This document shows positions 17,083-25,325 of a DNA stretch of 64,000 nt, one piece after another. The notes beneath the pieces are model-generated. The model was not told where the DNA came from. It searched no databases and was given only the letters and a program-made list of their open reading frames with translations. How positions within the stretch are numbered: position 1 is the first letter of the stretch; every line of letters begins with the position of its first letter. The translations under genes and the position numbers were made by a program. Source of the DNA: Tistrella mobilis KA081020-065 (GTDB lineage: Bacteria > Pseudomonadota > Alphaproteobacteria > Tistrellales > Tistrellaceae); contig NC_017958.1 in assembly GCF_000264455.2 (NCBI RefSeq), positions 873,001 to 937,000 of the forward strand. The letters are read 5' to 3'.

Positions 17083-18508
17083 CCCCCGCCTCCGGAATCA
17101 GGGTGTCGAGCTGTCGATAACGTTCGACCGTGTCGGCGAAAGCGCGGTTGATGTCGACGATCGCGGCTTCCAGCGTCTGCTGGGCGATCCGGATCTGCTC
17201 GTTCAGCAGGTCGCGATCTCCCTCGTCCCGCCGGGGGATGGCGGCAGGAATGCGCGTCAGGGTGAAGCCCCGGACGAAACGTTCCGGCGACGGCGTGCTC
17301 CGCGCCGATTGGTTGGCGGCGTGGTAGATCCGAAGCAGCGCGGTGCCGGCAGCCTCCAGATTGACCTGCGCCTGTTCGAACAGCAGCTGGAGACGCTGGC
17401 GGTTGGAGATGATCGTGTCGTAGTCCTTGCGCCGTTCCGAGAGGTCGCGGCTCACCTCCCCCAGCTTTTCGCCATAGTCGCGGCGGATGTCGTCGAGCGT
17501 GTCGATCAGCGCGGTCTTGCGGGCCATATAGGCATCATGGGCGGCATTCAGCCGCGCCTGCACGCCGGCATAGCCCGGATAGGGGTCGCGGAACTGCCAG
17601 CCATCGGCGAAGGCAAGGGCCGAGAACAGCAGACCGATGCCGAACAGGATCCAGGACTGGATGTCGGCCATGACGAAGGGCGCCGTGCCAAGCCGGCGCA
17701 TCACCTCCTGCCCGGCCCCTTCGGCGACGAGTTCGGCAGCCTCGCGGTAATGAGCGAGCGCCAGATTGATCGCCACGGCCAGCACCAGATAGATCAGCAG
17801 CGAGACGACGCCCACGGCCTTCACCGCCCCGTTGCGGTGGGCGAGGCAGGAGACGCCCCAGAATGCCAGGAAGAAGGCCACGCCGATATTGAGCGCCGCA
17901 AAGAAGAAGGCCTGCGATGCGCCGCCCAGCAGACCAGCCTGGTTGCCGACCGCCAGAAAGCTGCCATTGGCGATGGTCTCGACCAGCAGCAGCAGCGCGA
18001 TCACCGCAACGGACAGCCCGCGCCGGAGCGGCGTGTGCAGCCGGGCTGCACGGTCGATGCCATGACGGGCACGGAAGGCGTTGCGTTCCGCCTCGGCCTC
18101 CAGCACCCGGCGGCGCAGCCCATGCAGCTCGTCCATGCCCTTCGCCGCCTCGGCCCGAAATTCGGACAGACATTCAGGCGCCGCAAGCCGGATCTCGTTG
18201 AACCGTTCCTCGAAGGCGAGCCCGGCCAGGCGCTCCGAATAGGTATGGACCTGTTCCTCGAAGGTCTCGAAAGCACGGCCGTTCTGGGCGGCAACCTGCT
18301 CGGCAATACGGGCCTCGACATCGTCCGGGACCAGGCTGTCAGCGGGCGGCTCCTCACGCGCGCCACGCGCACGGCCCTCGGCCTCAAGCCGGAGGTCGGT
18401 CGCCACCCGGGTGGCGTCGAGTTCGGTGAACACCTGCAACGAGGCACGGTTCAGATGGACCGGGCGATGCAGGCTCCCGGTCAGACGGCTCAACGCCGAT
18501 TTCAGCAT
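17066..18508 (-). CDS. Four-helix membrane protein with coiled-coil flanks, first gene of the channel operon
   Basis: I do not recognise a named family. The 480-residue protein has a long helical N-terminal region (about 25-155), four membrane helices (about 164-187, 198-221, 231-253, 284-301) and a C-terminal coiled coil (about 315-470). Helix 1 contains an acidic residue in LLLLVETIANGSF (E177). Helices 2 and 3 are tightly spaced, giving a compact membrane core between two cytoplasmic coiled coils. It leads the operon and overlaps the vWA-like gene by 17 bases, implying fixed stoichiometry with it. The ribosome site is poor; a 13-base near-palindrome (18512-18524) sits just upstream of the ATG. 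It may serve as a membrane sensor or rotor partner of the channel (inference). Confidence 0.65.
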   Translation of the reverse strand: MLKSALSRLTGSLHRPVHLNRASLQVFTELDATRVATDLRLEAEGRARGAREEPPADSLVPDDVEARIAEQVAAQNGRAFETFEEQVHTYSERLAGLAFEERFNEIRLAAPECLSEFRAEAAKGMDELHGLRRRVLEAEAERNAFRARHGIDRAARLHTPLRRGLSVAVIALLLLVETIANGSFLAVGNQAGLLGGASQAFFFAALNIGVAFFLAFWGVSCLAHRNGAVKAVGVVSLLIYLVLAVAINLALAHYREAAELVAEGAGQEVMRRLGTAPFVMADIQSWILFGIGLLFSALAFADGWQFRDPYPGYAGVQARLNAAHDAYMARKTALIDTLDDIRRDYGEKLGEVSRDLSERRKDYDTIISNRQRLQLLFEQAQVNLEAAGTALLRIYHAANQSARSTPSPERFVRGFTLTRIPAAIPRRDEGDRDLLNEQIRIAQQTLEAAIVDINRAFADTVERYRQLDTLIPEAGDGKAA

Positions 18509-18588
18509 GATGGACGGACCGTCCCGCTATTCGTCCGGCCATCAGCCCGTCGGCCGATCCGACGGACACGATTCGCCCGGAACGTGTG

Positions 18589-18630
18589 TTCTGCATCGAA
18601 TTATATGCAGAAACGCCAGGGTCCGGACAA
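18589..18630 (-). promoter_or_regulatory. Promoter and palindromic operator of the four-gene channel operon
   Basis: On the minus strand TATAAT (18605-18600) is preceded by TTGTCC (18630-18625) with a 19-base spacer. The -10 lies inside a perfect inverted repeat, TTCTGCAT at 18589-18596 and ATGCAGAA at 18605-18612, separated by eight bases. A repressor bound there would cover the -10. The transcript would have a leader of about 85 bases before the 480-residue gene. Confidence 0.5.
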
Positions 18631-18651
18631 CCGGCTGTCGGCAGAGGTCGC

Positions 18652-19071
18652 TCAACGCAACAGCTTGAGACTGCCGGTCAGCGATCGGACCCATTTGCCG
18701 GGGCCGACGAGGCCGACGCCGTCGATCGACTCGGTGCCGAGGTCGCGGTCGGGGAAGGCGGCGACGTAGTCAGCGAAGACGTGCAGGCTGCGGGCGAAGG
18801 CCGGGAACGGGACGACCACCGCCTCTTCCGGGGCCGGCAGGGCTTTCAGCAGCAGGCCGCGGATCACCTCCGCCGGTGCCTGAAGGACGGGGACCGGCAG
18901 GTTGGTGATCGTGGCCGTGCGGCGACCGGCCGCATCGGTCAGGGCGACGGCGCCGAGGGCCGGCCGGGCAGACCCCAGGCCGATGGCGATGCCGGCGATG
19001 GTGTTGGCAAGCAGGCCGGCCGGCAGGGCCGGGTCGATGACGATGGCGATGCGTGTGTCGGCGGCAGTCAT
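18652..19071 (-). CDS. DUF2000 family protein
   Basis: This 139-residue cytoplasmic protein starts MTAADTRIAIVIDPALPAGL and contains LLANTIAGIAIGLGSARP, then PFPAFARSLHVFADYVAAF and GTESIDGVGLVGPGKWVRSL. These blocks match the DUF2000 family, which has a peptidyl-tRNA-hydrolase-like alpha/beta fold and no proven function. The frame can start at 19089, but the ATG at 19071 is preceded by AAGGGA at a spacing of about 7 and was chosen. It is transcribed in the same direction as the channel operon, 143 bases upstream of it. The palindromic promoter between them suggests separate control. Confidence 0.75.
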   Translation of the reverse strand: MTAADTRIAIVIDPALPAGLLANTIAGIAIGLGSARPALGAVALTDAAGRRTATITNLPVPVLQAPAEVIRGLLLKALPAPEEAVVVPFPAFARSLHVFADYVAAFPDRDLGTESIDGVGLVGPGKWVRSLTGSLKLLR

Positions 19072-19330
19072 CCGGGGATCCCTTCGCATGAGGACGGGAT
19101 CGGGCCTCCGCCCGCTCCCGGTCGCGAAGTCTGGGCGGCCGCCGCGGGAATGTGCTGTCTATCCACCCGCCGGCAGAGGGCGCGTGGGGCAGGATCATTC
19201 CAGCCCCGTGCAAATCAAGGCAGAAGCTTGCGCACCACCGGGAGTGGTGACGGCCCATACGATCGCAATCACGCCCGAGATAATGGTATACCAGTTCGGA
19301 ATCAAATCGCCCGGATCCAGGATGTCGCCA

Positions 19331-19350
19331 TGCACAATATTTCTTGTGCA
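19331..19350. promoter_or_regulatory. Palindromic candidate operator in the DUF2000-livG spacer
   Basis: TGCACAA and TTGTGCA form a perfect 7-base inverted repeat around a six-base centre. It lies in the gene-free spacer 19072-19727, whose middle part (about 19230-19420) is visibly less GC-rich than its flanks. The spacing differs from NtrC sites (TGCAC-N7-GTGCA). A weak promoter candidate for livG follows at 19497-19524 (TTGCCA, 16 bases, TTACTT). A 99-codon frame on the minus strand at 19195-19494 resembles nothing known and was not called. Confidence 0.35.
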
Positions 19351-19727
19351 GCGCAATATCGTTGCGATCCGGCGGTCGGTATCAGATCCGAAGGGTTCTT
19401 CCGGAAATAATCGGGATCGCGCACCGGTTCGGGGATCGCGAAACATGCGGCCCAAACCTCGGAATCGACACCGTTCGCTCTGGTAGGGTTTCACGGTTGC
19501 CAGCGCGCGACGGTTTGGTTACTTAGGTCCGGAGCCTTCAGGGGAGGCCCGCGGAGGGGCTGCGGTGCTGGGGGAGAATTGATGCACCGCACGTGCTTCC
19601 GAACACGTTACGGCTGGACGCGCGAAACCACAGCGCGCAGCATTCCATCAGGGCAACCGCCGTCCGGCCGTCCGGCCCCCGCGGGACGATCGGTGCGGCA
19701 TGCGGCCAACTTCGACATATGGAAGCG

Positions 19728-20525
19728 ATGTCGGCCTTGATTTCCGTACAGAACATCGTGAAGCGCTTCGGCGGGCTCACAGCCGTCGACGACTGCTCGC
19801 TGGACGTGCCGAAAGGTTCCATCACCGGCCTGATCGGGCCCAATGGTGCCGGCAAGAGCACGCTCTTCAACATCATCGCCGGCGCCCTGTCGCCCTCCAG
19901 CGGCAAGGTGCTGCTGGAAGGGCGCGACGTGACCGGGCTCAAACCCCACCAGCTGTTCCGGCAGGGGCTGGTGCGCACCTTCCAGATTCCGCACGAACTC
20001 GGTCGGATGACCGTGCTCGAAAATCTGATGATGGTGCCGCCCGGCCAGGCGGGTGAGAACCTGATCTCGGCCTGGCTGTCCTGGGGACGGGTTCAGCGCG
20101 AGGATGCGCAGATCCGCCGCAAGGCGATGGAGGTGCTCGACATCCTCGAGATCACCCATGTCGCGGGCGAGCTGGCCGGCAACCTCTCGGGCGGGCAGAA
20201 GAAACTGCTGGAACTCGGCCGGACCATGATGGTCGACAACTGCCGGGTGATCCTGCTCGACGAGCCGGCAGCGGGCGTGAACCGCACGCTGCTGGTCAAG
20301 CTGGCCGATGTGATCCGCCGGCTGAACCGCGAGCGCGGCATGACCTTCTGCATCATCGAGCACGACATGGACCTCGTGACCGAGCTGTGCGACCCGGTCA
20401 TCGTCATGGCCCAGGGCACCGTGCTGACCCGGGGCACCATGGCCGAGATCCGCGCGAACCAGACGGTGCTCGACGCCTATCTGGGCTCCGCCGGCGATCC
20501 GGAAGCTTTCCGCCGCAAGGCGTGA
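19728..20525 (+). CDS. livG: Branched-chain amino-acid-type ABC transporter ATP-binding protein (LivG-like)
   Basis: This 265-residue ATPase is one of two powering a Liv-type (HAAT family) importer. Seen are Walker A GLIGPNGAGKSTLFN, the family insert with LVRTFQIPHELGRMTVLENL, signature NLSGGQKKLLELGRTMM, Walker B CRVILLDEPAAGVN and the switch histidine in IIEHDMDLV. The frame is open upstream to 19593. In-frame ATGs at 19719 and 19728 both fit; the second is preceded by GGAAGCG and matches the normal family start, MSALISVQNIVKRFGG. It is the first gene of livG-livF-livH-livM. No binding-protein gene is present in this operon. The substrate is unknown. Confidence 0.9.
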   Translation: MSALISVQNIVKRFGGLTAVDDCSLDVPKGSITGLIGPNGAGKSTLFNIIAGALSPSSGKVLLEGRDVTGLKPHQLFRQGLVRTFQIPHELGRMTVLENLMMVPPGQAGENLISAWLSWGRVQREDAQIRRKAMEVLDILEITHVAGELAGNLSGGQKKLLELGRTMMVDNCRVILLDEPAAGVNRTLLVKLADVIRRLNRERGMTFCIIEHDMDLVTELCDPVIVMAQGTVLTRGTMAEIRANQTVLDAYLGSAGDPEAFRRKA

Positions 20526-20544
20526 CGCAGCGAACGAGGAACAG

Positions 20545-21264
20545 ATGAGCCTGCTCGAAGTCGAGGGCGTCCGCGGCGGCTATGGCGAAGTGGACATCCT
20601 GAACGGCGTCAACATGCGCGTCGAGGACGGCGAAATCGTCGTCATCATCGGCCCCAACGGCGCCGGCAAGTCGACGGCCATGAAGGCGGTTTTCGGCCTG
20701 GTGAAGATCCGCCAGGGCCATGTCCGCTTTCAGGGACACGACATCACCAATCTGCGGCCCGACCGCATCGTCCATCACGGCATGTGCTACGTGCCGCAGG
20801 AAAACAACGTCTTCCCGACGCTCACCGTCCAGGAAAACCTGGAGATGGGGGCCTTCATCCGGCGCGACGACTATCGCCCGACCATGGAGCGCATCTACGA
20901 TCTCTTCCCGGTGATGCGCGAGAAGCGCAAACAACCCGCCGGCTCGCTCTCGGGCGGCCAGCGCCAGATGGTGGCGATGGGCCGGGCGCTGATGCTGGAA
21001 CCCAAGCTGCTGCTGCTGGACGAGCCGACCGCCGGCCTTGCGCCCGCAATCATCGACCAGATGTTCCAGAACATCATCAAGATCAATGAACTGGGCGTCG
21101 GCATCCTGATGGTGGAGCAGAACGCCAAACAGGCGCTGGCCATGTCGCATCGCGGCTATGTGCTGGTCCAGGGCCGCGACCGCTTCACCGATACCGGCGC
21201 GGCACTGCTCGACAATCGTGAGGTGGCCGAGATGTTCCTGGGCGGCGGAGGCCACGCGGAATGA
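20545..21264 (+). CDS. livF: Branched-chain amino-acid-type ABC transporter ATP-binding protein (LivF-like)
   Basis: This is the 239-residue second ATPase of the importer, typical LivF length. Motifs are Walker A VIIGPNGAGKSTAMK, the Q-loop region MCYVPQENNVFPTLTVQENL, signature SLSGGQRQMVAMGRALM, Walker B LLLLDEPTAGLAP and GILMVEQNAKQAL. The Q of VEQN replaces the usual switch histidine, as is normal for LivF. GAGGA lies 4 bases before the ATG. It starts 19 bases after livG, and its stop overlaps livH by 4 bases. Confidence 0.93.
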   Translation: MSLLEVEGVRGGYGEVDILNGVNMRVEDGEIVVIIGPNGAGKSTAMKAVFGLVKIRQGHVRFQGHDITNLRPDRIVHHGMCYVPQENNVFPTLTVQENLEMGAFIRRDDYRPTMERIYDLFPVMREKRKQPAGSLSGGQRQMVAMGRALMLEPKLLLLDEPTAGLAPAIIDQMFQNIIKINELGVGILMVEQNAKQALAMSHRGYVLVQGRDRFTDTGAALLDNREVAEMFLGGGGHAE

Positions 21265-22124
21265 CCGATCTCCTTCAGCTCACCATTTACGGCATCGTGC
21301 TGGGCAGCATCTTCGCGCTGGGTGCCGTGGGCCTGTCGCTGGTCTATGCGATCCTGCGCTTCCCGCATTTCGCCCATGGCGACTTCATGACGCTGGGTGC
21401 CTATATCTCGCTCGCCATCGTCACCACCTTCGGCGTGCCGCCGATCATCGCCCTGCCCTTCGGCGCCGCCGGTGCGGTGCTGTTCGCCATTGCCGTCGAC
21501 CAGACCATCTATCGCCGCCTGCGCAAGACCCAGCCGGTCATCCTGCTGATCTCGTCGGTCGGCACCGCGCTGATCCTGCGTGCCCTGCTGCAGATGATCT
21601 TCGGCTCGGAAACCCAGGTCTACCAGTCGGGCATCCAGATGCCGGTCCGCTTCGGCGACCTTCGGGTCAAGCCGGCGCATTTCATGATCGTCGGCGTTGC
21701 AGCGGGGCTGGTGCTGGCGCTGCACCTGTTCCTGCAGAAAACCCGGGTCGGCAAGGCCATGCGCGCGATGAGCGACAATCGCGACCTGGCCCAGGTGACC
21801 GGCATCTCGGTCGACCGGATCGTGATCTGGACCTGGGCGATCGGCATCGCACTTGCCGCCACCGCCGGCGTGCTGCTGGGCATGGACACCCGCCTGCACC
21901 CGACCATGGGCTGGAACATCCTGCTGCCGGTCTTCGCGGCCGCCATCCTGGGCGGCATCGGCAGCCCCTATGGCGCCATCGCCGGCGGGCTGGTGATCGG
22001 CATCGTCCAGGAATGGTCGACCATGGTGATCTCGCCCGCCTATAAGCCGGCGGTCGCCTTCGCGATCATGGTGGTCATGCTGCTGGTCCGCCCGACCGGC
22101 CTGTTCGCGGGGAGGAAGGTGTGA
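21261..22124 (+). CDS. livH: Branched-chain amino-acid-type ABC permease (LivH-like)
   Basis: The 287-residue inner-membrane permease has about eight hydrophobic segments. LivH-type landmarks are the start LLQLTIYGIVLGSIFALGAV, the segment GLSLVYAILRFPHFAHGDFM and the cytoplasmic coupling stretch GKAMRAMSDNRDLAQVTGI. A late FAAAILGGIGSPYGAIAGG stretch follows. It forms the transmembrane path with LivM. The start is fixed by ATGA overlap with livF, and its end is overlapped by the livM start region behind a strong GGAGG site. Confidence 0.93.
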   Translation: MTDLLQLTIYGIVLGSIFALGAVGLSLVYAILRFPHFAHGDFMTLGAYISLAIVTTFGVPPIIALPFGAAGAVLFAIAVDQTIYRRLRKTQPVILLISSVGTALILRALLQMIFGSETQVYQSGIQMPVRFGDLRVKPAHFMIVGVAAGLVLALHLFLQKTRVGKAMRAMSDNRDLAQVTGISVDRIVIWTWAIGIALAATAGVLLGMDTRLHPTMGWNILLPVFAAAILGGIGSPYGAIAGGLVIGIVQEWSTMVISPAYKPAVAFAIMVVMLLVRPTGLFAGRKV

Positions 22125-23110
22125 TGATGGGTATGGGTGGTCTTGAAACCTATGCGGTCTTCTTTCTCACCTCGGTCGGCATCTATGCCATCGTCTGCCT
22201 GGCGCTGAACGTGCAGTGGGGCCTGTCGGGCCAGTTCAATTTCGGCATCGTCGCCTTCTATGCCCTTGGCGCCTATACCTCGGCGATCCTGACCGGACCC
22301 GACAGCGGCGGCAGCTATCTGGGCGGCTTCGGCCTGCCGCTGCCGATCGGGCTGATCGGCGGCATGATCGTCGCCGGCCTGCTGGGCCTGGCGATCGGGC
22401 TGATCTGCCTGAACCTGCGCGCCGACTATCTGGCGATCGCCACCATCGGCATCGCCGAAATCGTCCGCCTGTTCCTGAAGAACGAGGCCTGGCTGACCAA
22501 CGGCGTGCGCGGCATTCCCGGCATTCCGCGGCCCTTCTTCGACAGCGGCTATTTCGAACTCGCCTATCTGGCGATGGTGCTGGTGCTGGTGGTGCTGGTC
22601 TATCTGGCGATCGAGCGCGCCCGCAAATCGCCGTGGGGCCGCGTGCTCCGCGCGATCCGCGAGAACGAGGACACGGCAGCGGCGGCCGGCAAGGACGTGG
22701 TCGGCTTCCGCATCCAGGCCTTCGTCTTCGGTGCGGCGATCATGGGGCTTGCCGGCGGGCTCTACGCCCATTTCATCGGCTTCATCAGTTCCGAAGCCTT
22801 CATGCCCGAGGTCGGCACCTTCCTGATCTGGGTGATGCTGATCGCCGGCGGCAGCGGCAACAACAAGGGCGCCATCCTGGGCGCGCTGGTGATCTGGGTC
22901 ATCTGGTCGGGCAGCGAGTTCATCATCAGCCAGGTTCTGCCGGCCAGCCTGACGACCCAGGCAGGTGCACTGCGCCTGCTGCTGATCGGCGTGCTGCTGC
23001 AGGTGATCCTGCTCACCCGGCCGGCCGGCCTGTTGTCGGAAGAACGGCTCTACCGCACAGGGCGCACCGCCCAGGCCGACCCCAAGGCCCATCGCCGCGA
23101 GGTCCGCTGA
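22124..23110 (+). CDS. livM: Branched-chain amino-acid-type ABC permease (LivM-like)
   Basis: This 328-residue permease pairs with LivH. It shows the LivM blocks LSGQFNFGIVAFYALGAYTS, LRADYLAIATIGIAEIVRL and GRVLRAIRENEDTAAAAGKD, plus several membrane helices. Possible starts are GTG 22121 and ATG 22124, 22127 or 22133. GGAGG at 22111-22115 best fits the ATG at 22124, which overlaps the livH stop. This is the last gene of the operon, which ends tail-to-tail with the MFS gene 40 bases on. The unlinked LivK at 31.95 kb is the nearest binding protein that could serve this complex. Confidence 0.92.
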   Translation: MMGMGGLETYAVFFLTSVGIYAIVCLALNVQWGLSGQFNFGIVAFYALGAYTSAILTGPDSGGSYLGGFGLPLPIGLIGGMIVAGLLGLAIGLICLNLRADYLAIATIGIAEIVRLFLKNEAWLTNGVRGIPGIPRPFFDSGYFELAYLAMVLVLVVLVYLAIERARKSPWGRVLRAIRENEDTAAAAGKDVVGFRIQAFVFGAAIMGLAGGLYAHFIGFISSEAFMPEVGTFLIWVMLIAGGSGNNKGAILGALVIWVIWSGSEFIISQVLPASLTTQAGALRLLLIGVLLQVILLTRPAGLLSEERLYRTGRTAQADPKAHRREVR

Positions 23111-23150
23111 CCAGAACCAACCTGCGATCGCCCCCGGTTGCGTTTGAAGG

Positions 23151-24320
23151 TCAGCGCATCGCGGCGGGAAAGCCGTGGCGGCGCGCACCGGCCAGAATGG
23201 CGGCTGCGGGCAGCAGCAGCACCAGGGCCACCGGGCCCAGGAGGTCCGGCCCCCGAAGGTCGAGCAGCAGGCCACCGATCAGCCCGCCCCCGGCAATGGC
23301 AAGGTTCCAGCCGGTGACCAGCATGGATTGGGCGATATCGGCGGCAGGGCCGGCCGCGCGGGCGAGTGCGGTCTGAAACAGGGTTGCAGCCCCGCCGAAG
23401 GCAAGACCCCAGAGGCCGATGGCTGCCACGATCACCGCAGCGTCACTGCCAGCCGCCAGCAGAATGGCCGAGAGCACGAACCCCCAGAGACTGAGCTGCA
23501 TTGCCCGGCGGAGATGCCGGTCGACCACCAGCCCGGTTGCCCAGATGCCGAGGATGGCAGCCAGGCCGAAGACCGCCAGCACCAGATCGACCCGCGCGCC
23601 CAGCCCGACAAGCGCCAGCAGAGGTGCGATGTATGTGTAAAGCAGGTTGTGGGCGAGGACATAGAGCATCATCACGGCCAGCACGCCCGCCACCCCCGGC
23701 AGGGCCAGAACCCGGGACGCCGGCACCCGCCGGCCGGCCGGCTCGCCGGGGAAATCGGGGAGGCCCAGCCGGATCCAGACCATCAGCAGCGCGGCCCCCA
23801 GGCTCATCAGCGCAAAACTCGCCCGCCAGCCGATGATGCCCCCCAGGAAAGTGCCGGCCGGCACCCCCAGCGACAGGGCGAGTGGTGTGCCGGCCATGGC
23901 GATGGCGATCGCCCGGCCGCGCAGCGCATCCGGCGCCATGCGTGCGGCATAGCCGGCAAGCAGCGCCCAGAGCACCCCGGCCGCGATCCCGGCGGCAAAG
24001 CGTGCGACGAGCGTGAGGATGAAGCTGCCGGAGATGGCCGTGATGCCGTTGGCCAGAACGAAGCCTGCGACCGAAACCAACAGAAGCGGCCGCCGGCGCA
24101 GGCCGCGGGTCGCCAGGGTGACGGGCACCGCGGCCAGCAGCGATCCGGCGGCATAGACCGTGACCATCTGCCCGGCCAGGGCCTCGGGAATGTCGAAAAC
24201 GGCGGCAATGCCCGGCAGCAGCCCGGCCGGCAATGCCTCGGTCAGCACGGTGATGAAACTCGCAAGCGCGAGGGCGAGCAGGCCACCGAGCGGCAGCCCG
24301 GCTGGGGATGATGTCGTCAT
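23151..24320 (-). CDS. MFS transporter, drug/sugar-efflux type (DHA1-like)
   Basis: This is a 389-residue major facilitator with about twelve membrane helices. The stretch FITVLTEALPAGLLPGIAAV in helix 1, the motif-A-like LATRGLRRRPLLLVSVAGFV after helix 2 and AIAMAGTPLALSLGVPAGTF in helix 5 are typical of the AraJ/sugar-efflux and chloramphenicol-resistance-like DHA1 group. The substrate is unknown. The frame runs upstream to 24455, but the family start MTTSSPAGLPLGGLL at 24320 follows AGGG and was chosen. The neighbouring LysR regulator, upstream on the same strand, is the likely controller. Confidence 0.88.
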   Translation of the reverse strand: MTTSSPAGLPLGGLLALALASFITVLTEALPAGLLPGIAAVFDIPEALAGQMVTVYAAGSLLAAVPVTLATRGLRRRPLLLVSVAGFVLANGITAISGSFILTLVARFAAGIAAGVLWALLAGYAARMAPDALRGRAIAIAMAGTPLALSLGVPAGTFLGGIIGWRASFALMSLGAALLMVWIRLGLPDFPGEPAGRRVPASRVLALPGVAGVLAVMMLYVLAHNLLYTYIAPLLALVGLGARVDLVLAVFGLAAILGIWATGLVVDRHLRRAMQLSLWGFVLSAILLAAGSDAAVIVAAIGLWGLAFGGAATLFQTALARAAGPAADIAQSMLVTGWNLAIAGGGLIGGLLLDLRGPDLLGPVALVLLLPAAAILAGARRHGFPAAMR

Positions 24321-24455
24321 GTCGGACCCTGCGGAAAGATGTCGGAGGAGGTGCGGCCGCCCGGCCGTGTCTGGTACCGGCTTCCAATAGGCATCAGCAC
24401 CACCCCGGAATAAACCGGCCGATATGCCGGACTTTCCGGACAGTTCTGTCCGCAA

Positions 24456-25325
24456 TCAGGTCTTCAGATGATCATGCAGCAGGTCGACGAAGGCCCGAAC
24501 CCTGGGCGAGGCCTGACGGCTGGCCGGCCAGACCGCCTGTATCACCCCGTCATGCACCGCCTTGTCCGGCAGCACCTGAACCAGGCGGCCCGCCGCCAGA
24601 TCGGCGGCGACGGTGAAATCCGGCAGGCAGGTGATGCCGCGCCCGGCCAGGACCAGATGCAGCAGGGCCTCCACCGTGGTTGCGACCACGCTTTCGGGCA
24701 GCGGCACGGTTTCGGGCACCGGCCAGGGCTCCAGCCGGCCGGTCTGGGCGAAGCGGTGATGCAGGCAGAGATGATCCGCCAGATCATCCGGCCCTGCGGG
24801 CATGCCGTTGCGGGCCAGATAATCCGGGGCCGCCACCAGGATCAGACGGAAGCGGCCGATCAACCGGCTCTTCAGCCGGGAATCCGCCAGCGGTCCGGTT
24901 CGGATGGCGACGTCGAAACCTTCTTCGACCAGATCGACCAGCCGGTCTGAGAAGTCGAGATGCAGCTCGATCCCGGGATGGGCGGCATTGAACGCGGCCA
25001 GCGCCGGCAGCAGCAGGTGATGCACCAGTGGCAGCGCGACGCGCAGCCGGCCACGCGGGGTGGTCGCCCGCCGCTCAAGCTCCAGTTCCACCGCCTCGAT
25101 CTCGCTCAGGATCCGCCGGCAGCGCTCCAGGAACAGCAGCCCCTCGTCGGTGAGGCTGAGACTGCGGGTGGTGCGGCGGAACAGGGTGACACCCAGCCGC
25201 TCTTCCAGCCGGGCGATGCCCTTGCCCACCGCCGAGGCGGAAATGCCGAGCCGGCGCGAGGCGGCAACGAAGCTGCCCGCTTCCGCGACCTGCAGGAACA
25301 GGGTCAATCTGCCGAGCCCGTCCAT
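24456..25325 (-). CDS. LysR-family transcriptional regulator
   Basis: This is a 289-residue LysR protein. The N-terminal winged helix-turn-helix (about 1-62) contains FVAASRRLGISASAVGKGIA and LGVTLFRRTTRSLSLTDEG; the C-terminal inducer-binding domain follows from about residue 88. It resembles the AaeR/CrgA-like subgroup, judged by LPLVHHLLLPALAAF and DVAIRTGPLADSRL. It lies 135 bases upstream of the MFS gene in the same direction. Its start overlaps the end of the next LysR gene by 22 bases, so the two regulators may be co-transcribed. The effector is unknown. Confidence 0.93.
   Translation of the reverse strand: MDGLGRLTLFLQVAEAGSFVAASRRLGISASAVGKGIARLEERLGVTLFRRTTRSLSLTDEGLLFLERCRRILSEIEAVELELERRATTPRGRLRVALPLVHHLLLPALAAFNAAHPGIELHLDFSDRLVDLVEEGFDVAIRTGPLADSRLKSRLIGRFRLILVAAPDYLARNGMPAGPDDLADHLCLHHRFAQTGRLEPWPVPETVPLPESVVATTVEALLHLVLAGRGITCLPDFTVAADLAAGRLVQVLPDKAVHDGVIQAVWPASRQASPRVRAFVDLLHDHLKT

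Noticed and set aside
15118-18769. Long plus-strand frames (677 and 760 codons) across the channel operon
   Set aside because: The minus-strand genes have tight overlaps, membrane helices and clear motifs; the plus-strand frames are low-complexity mirrors.
13135-19071. Complete Zorya system or prophage
   Set aside because: ZorC, ZorD and ZorE homologues, integrase, structural phage genes and attachment repeats were not seen; only the ZorA/B-like architecture is shared.
19331-19350. NtrC binding site
   Set aside because: The half-sites resemble TGCAC/GTGCA, but the spacing is 10 rather than 7 bases, and no sigma-54 promoter was seen before livG.
19195-19494. 99-codon minus-strand frame with a hydrophobic segment
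   Set aside because: It resembles nothing known, has no convincing ribosome site and lies in a lower-GC regulatory spacer.
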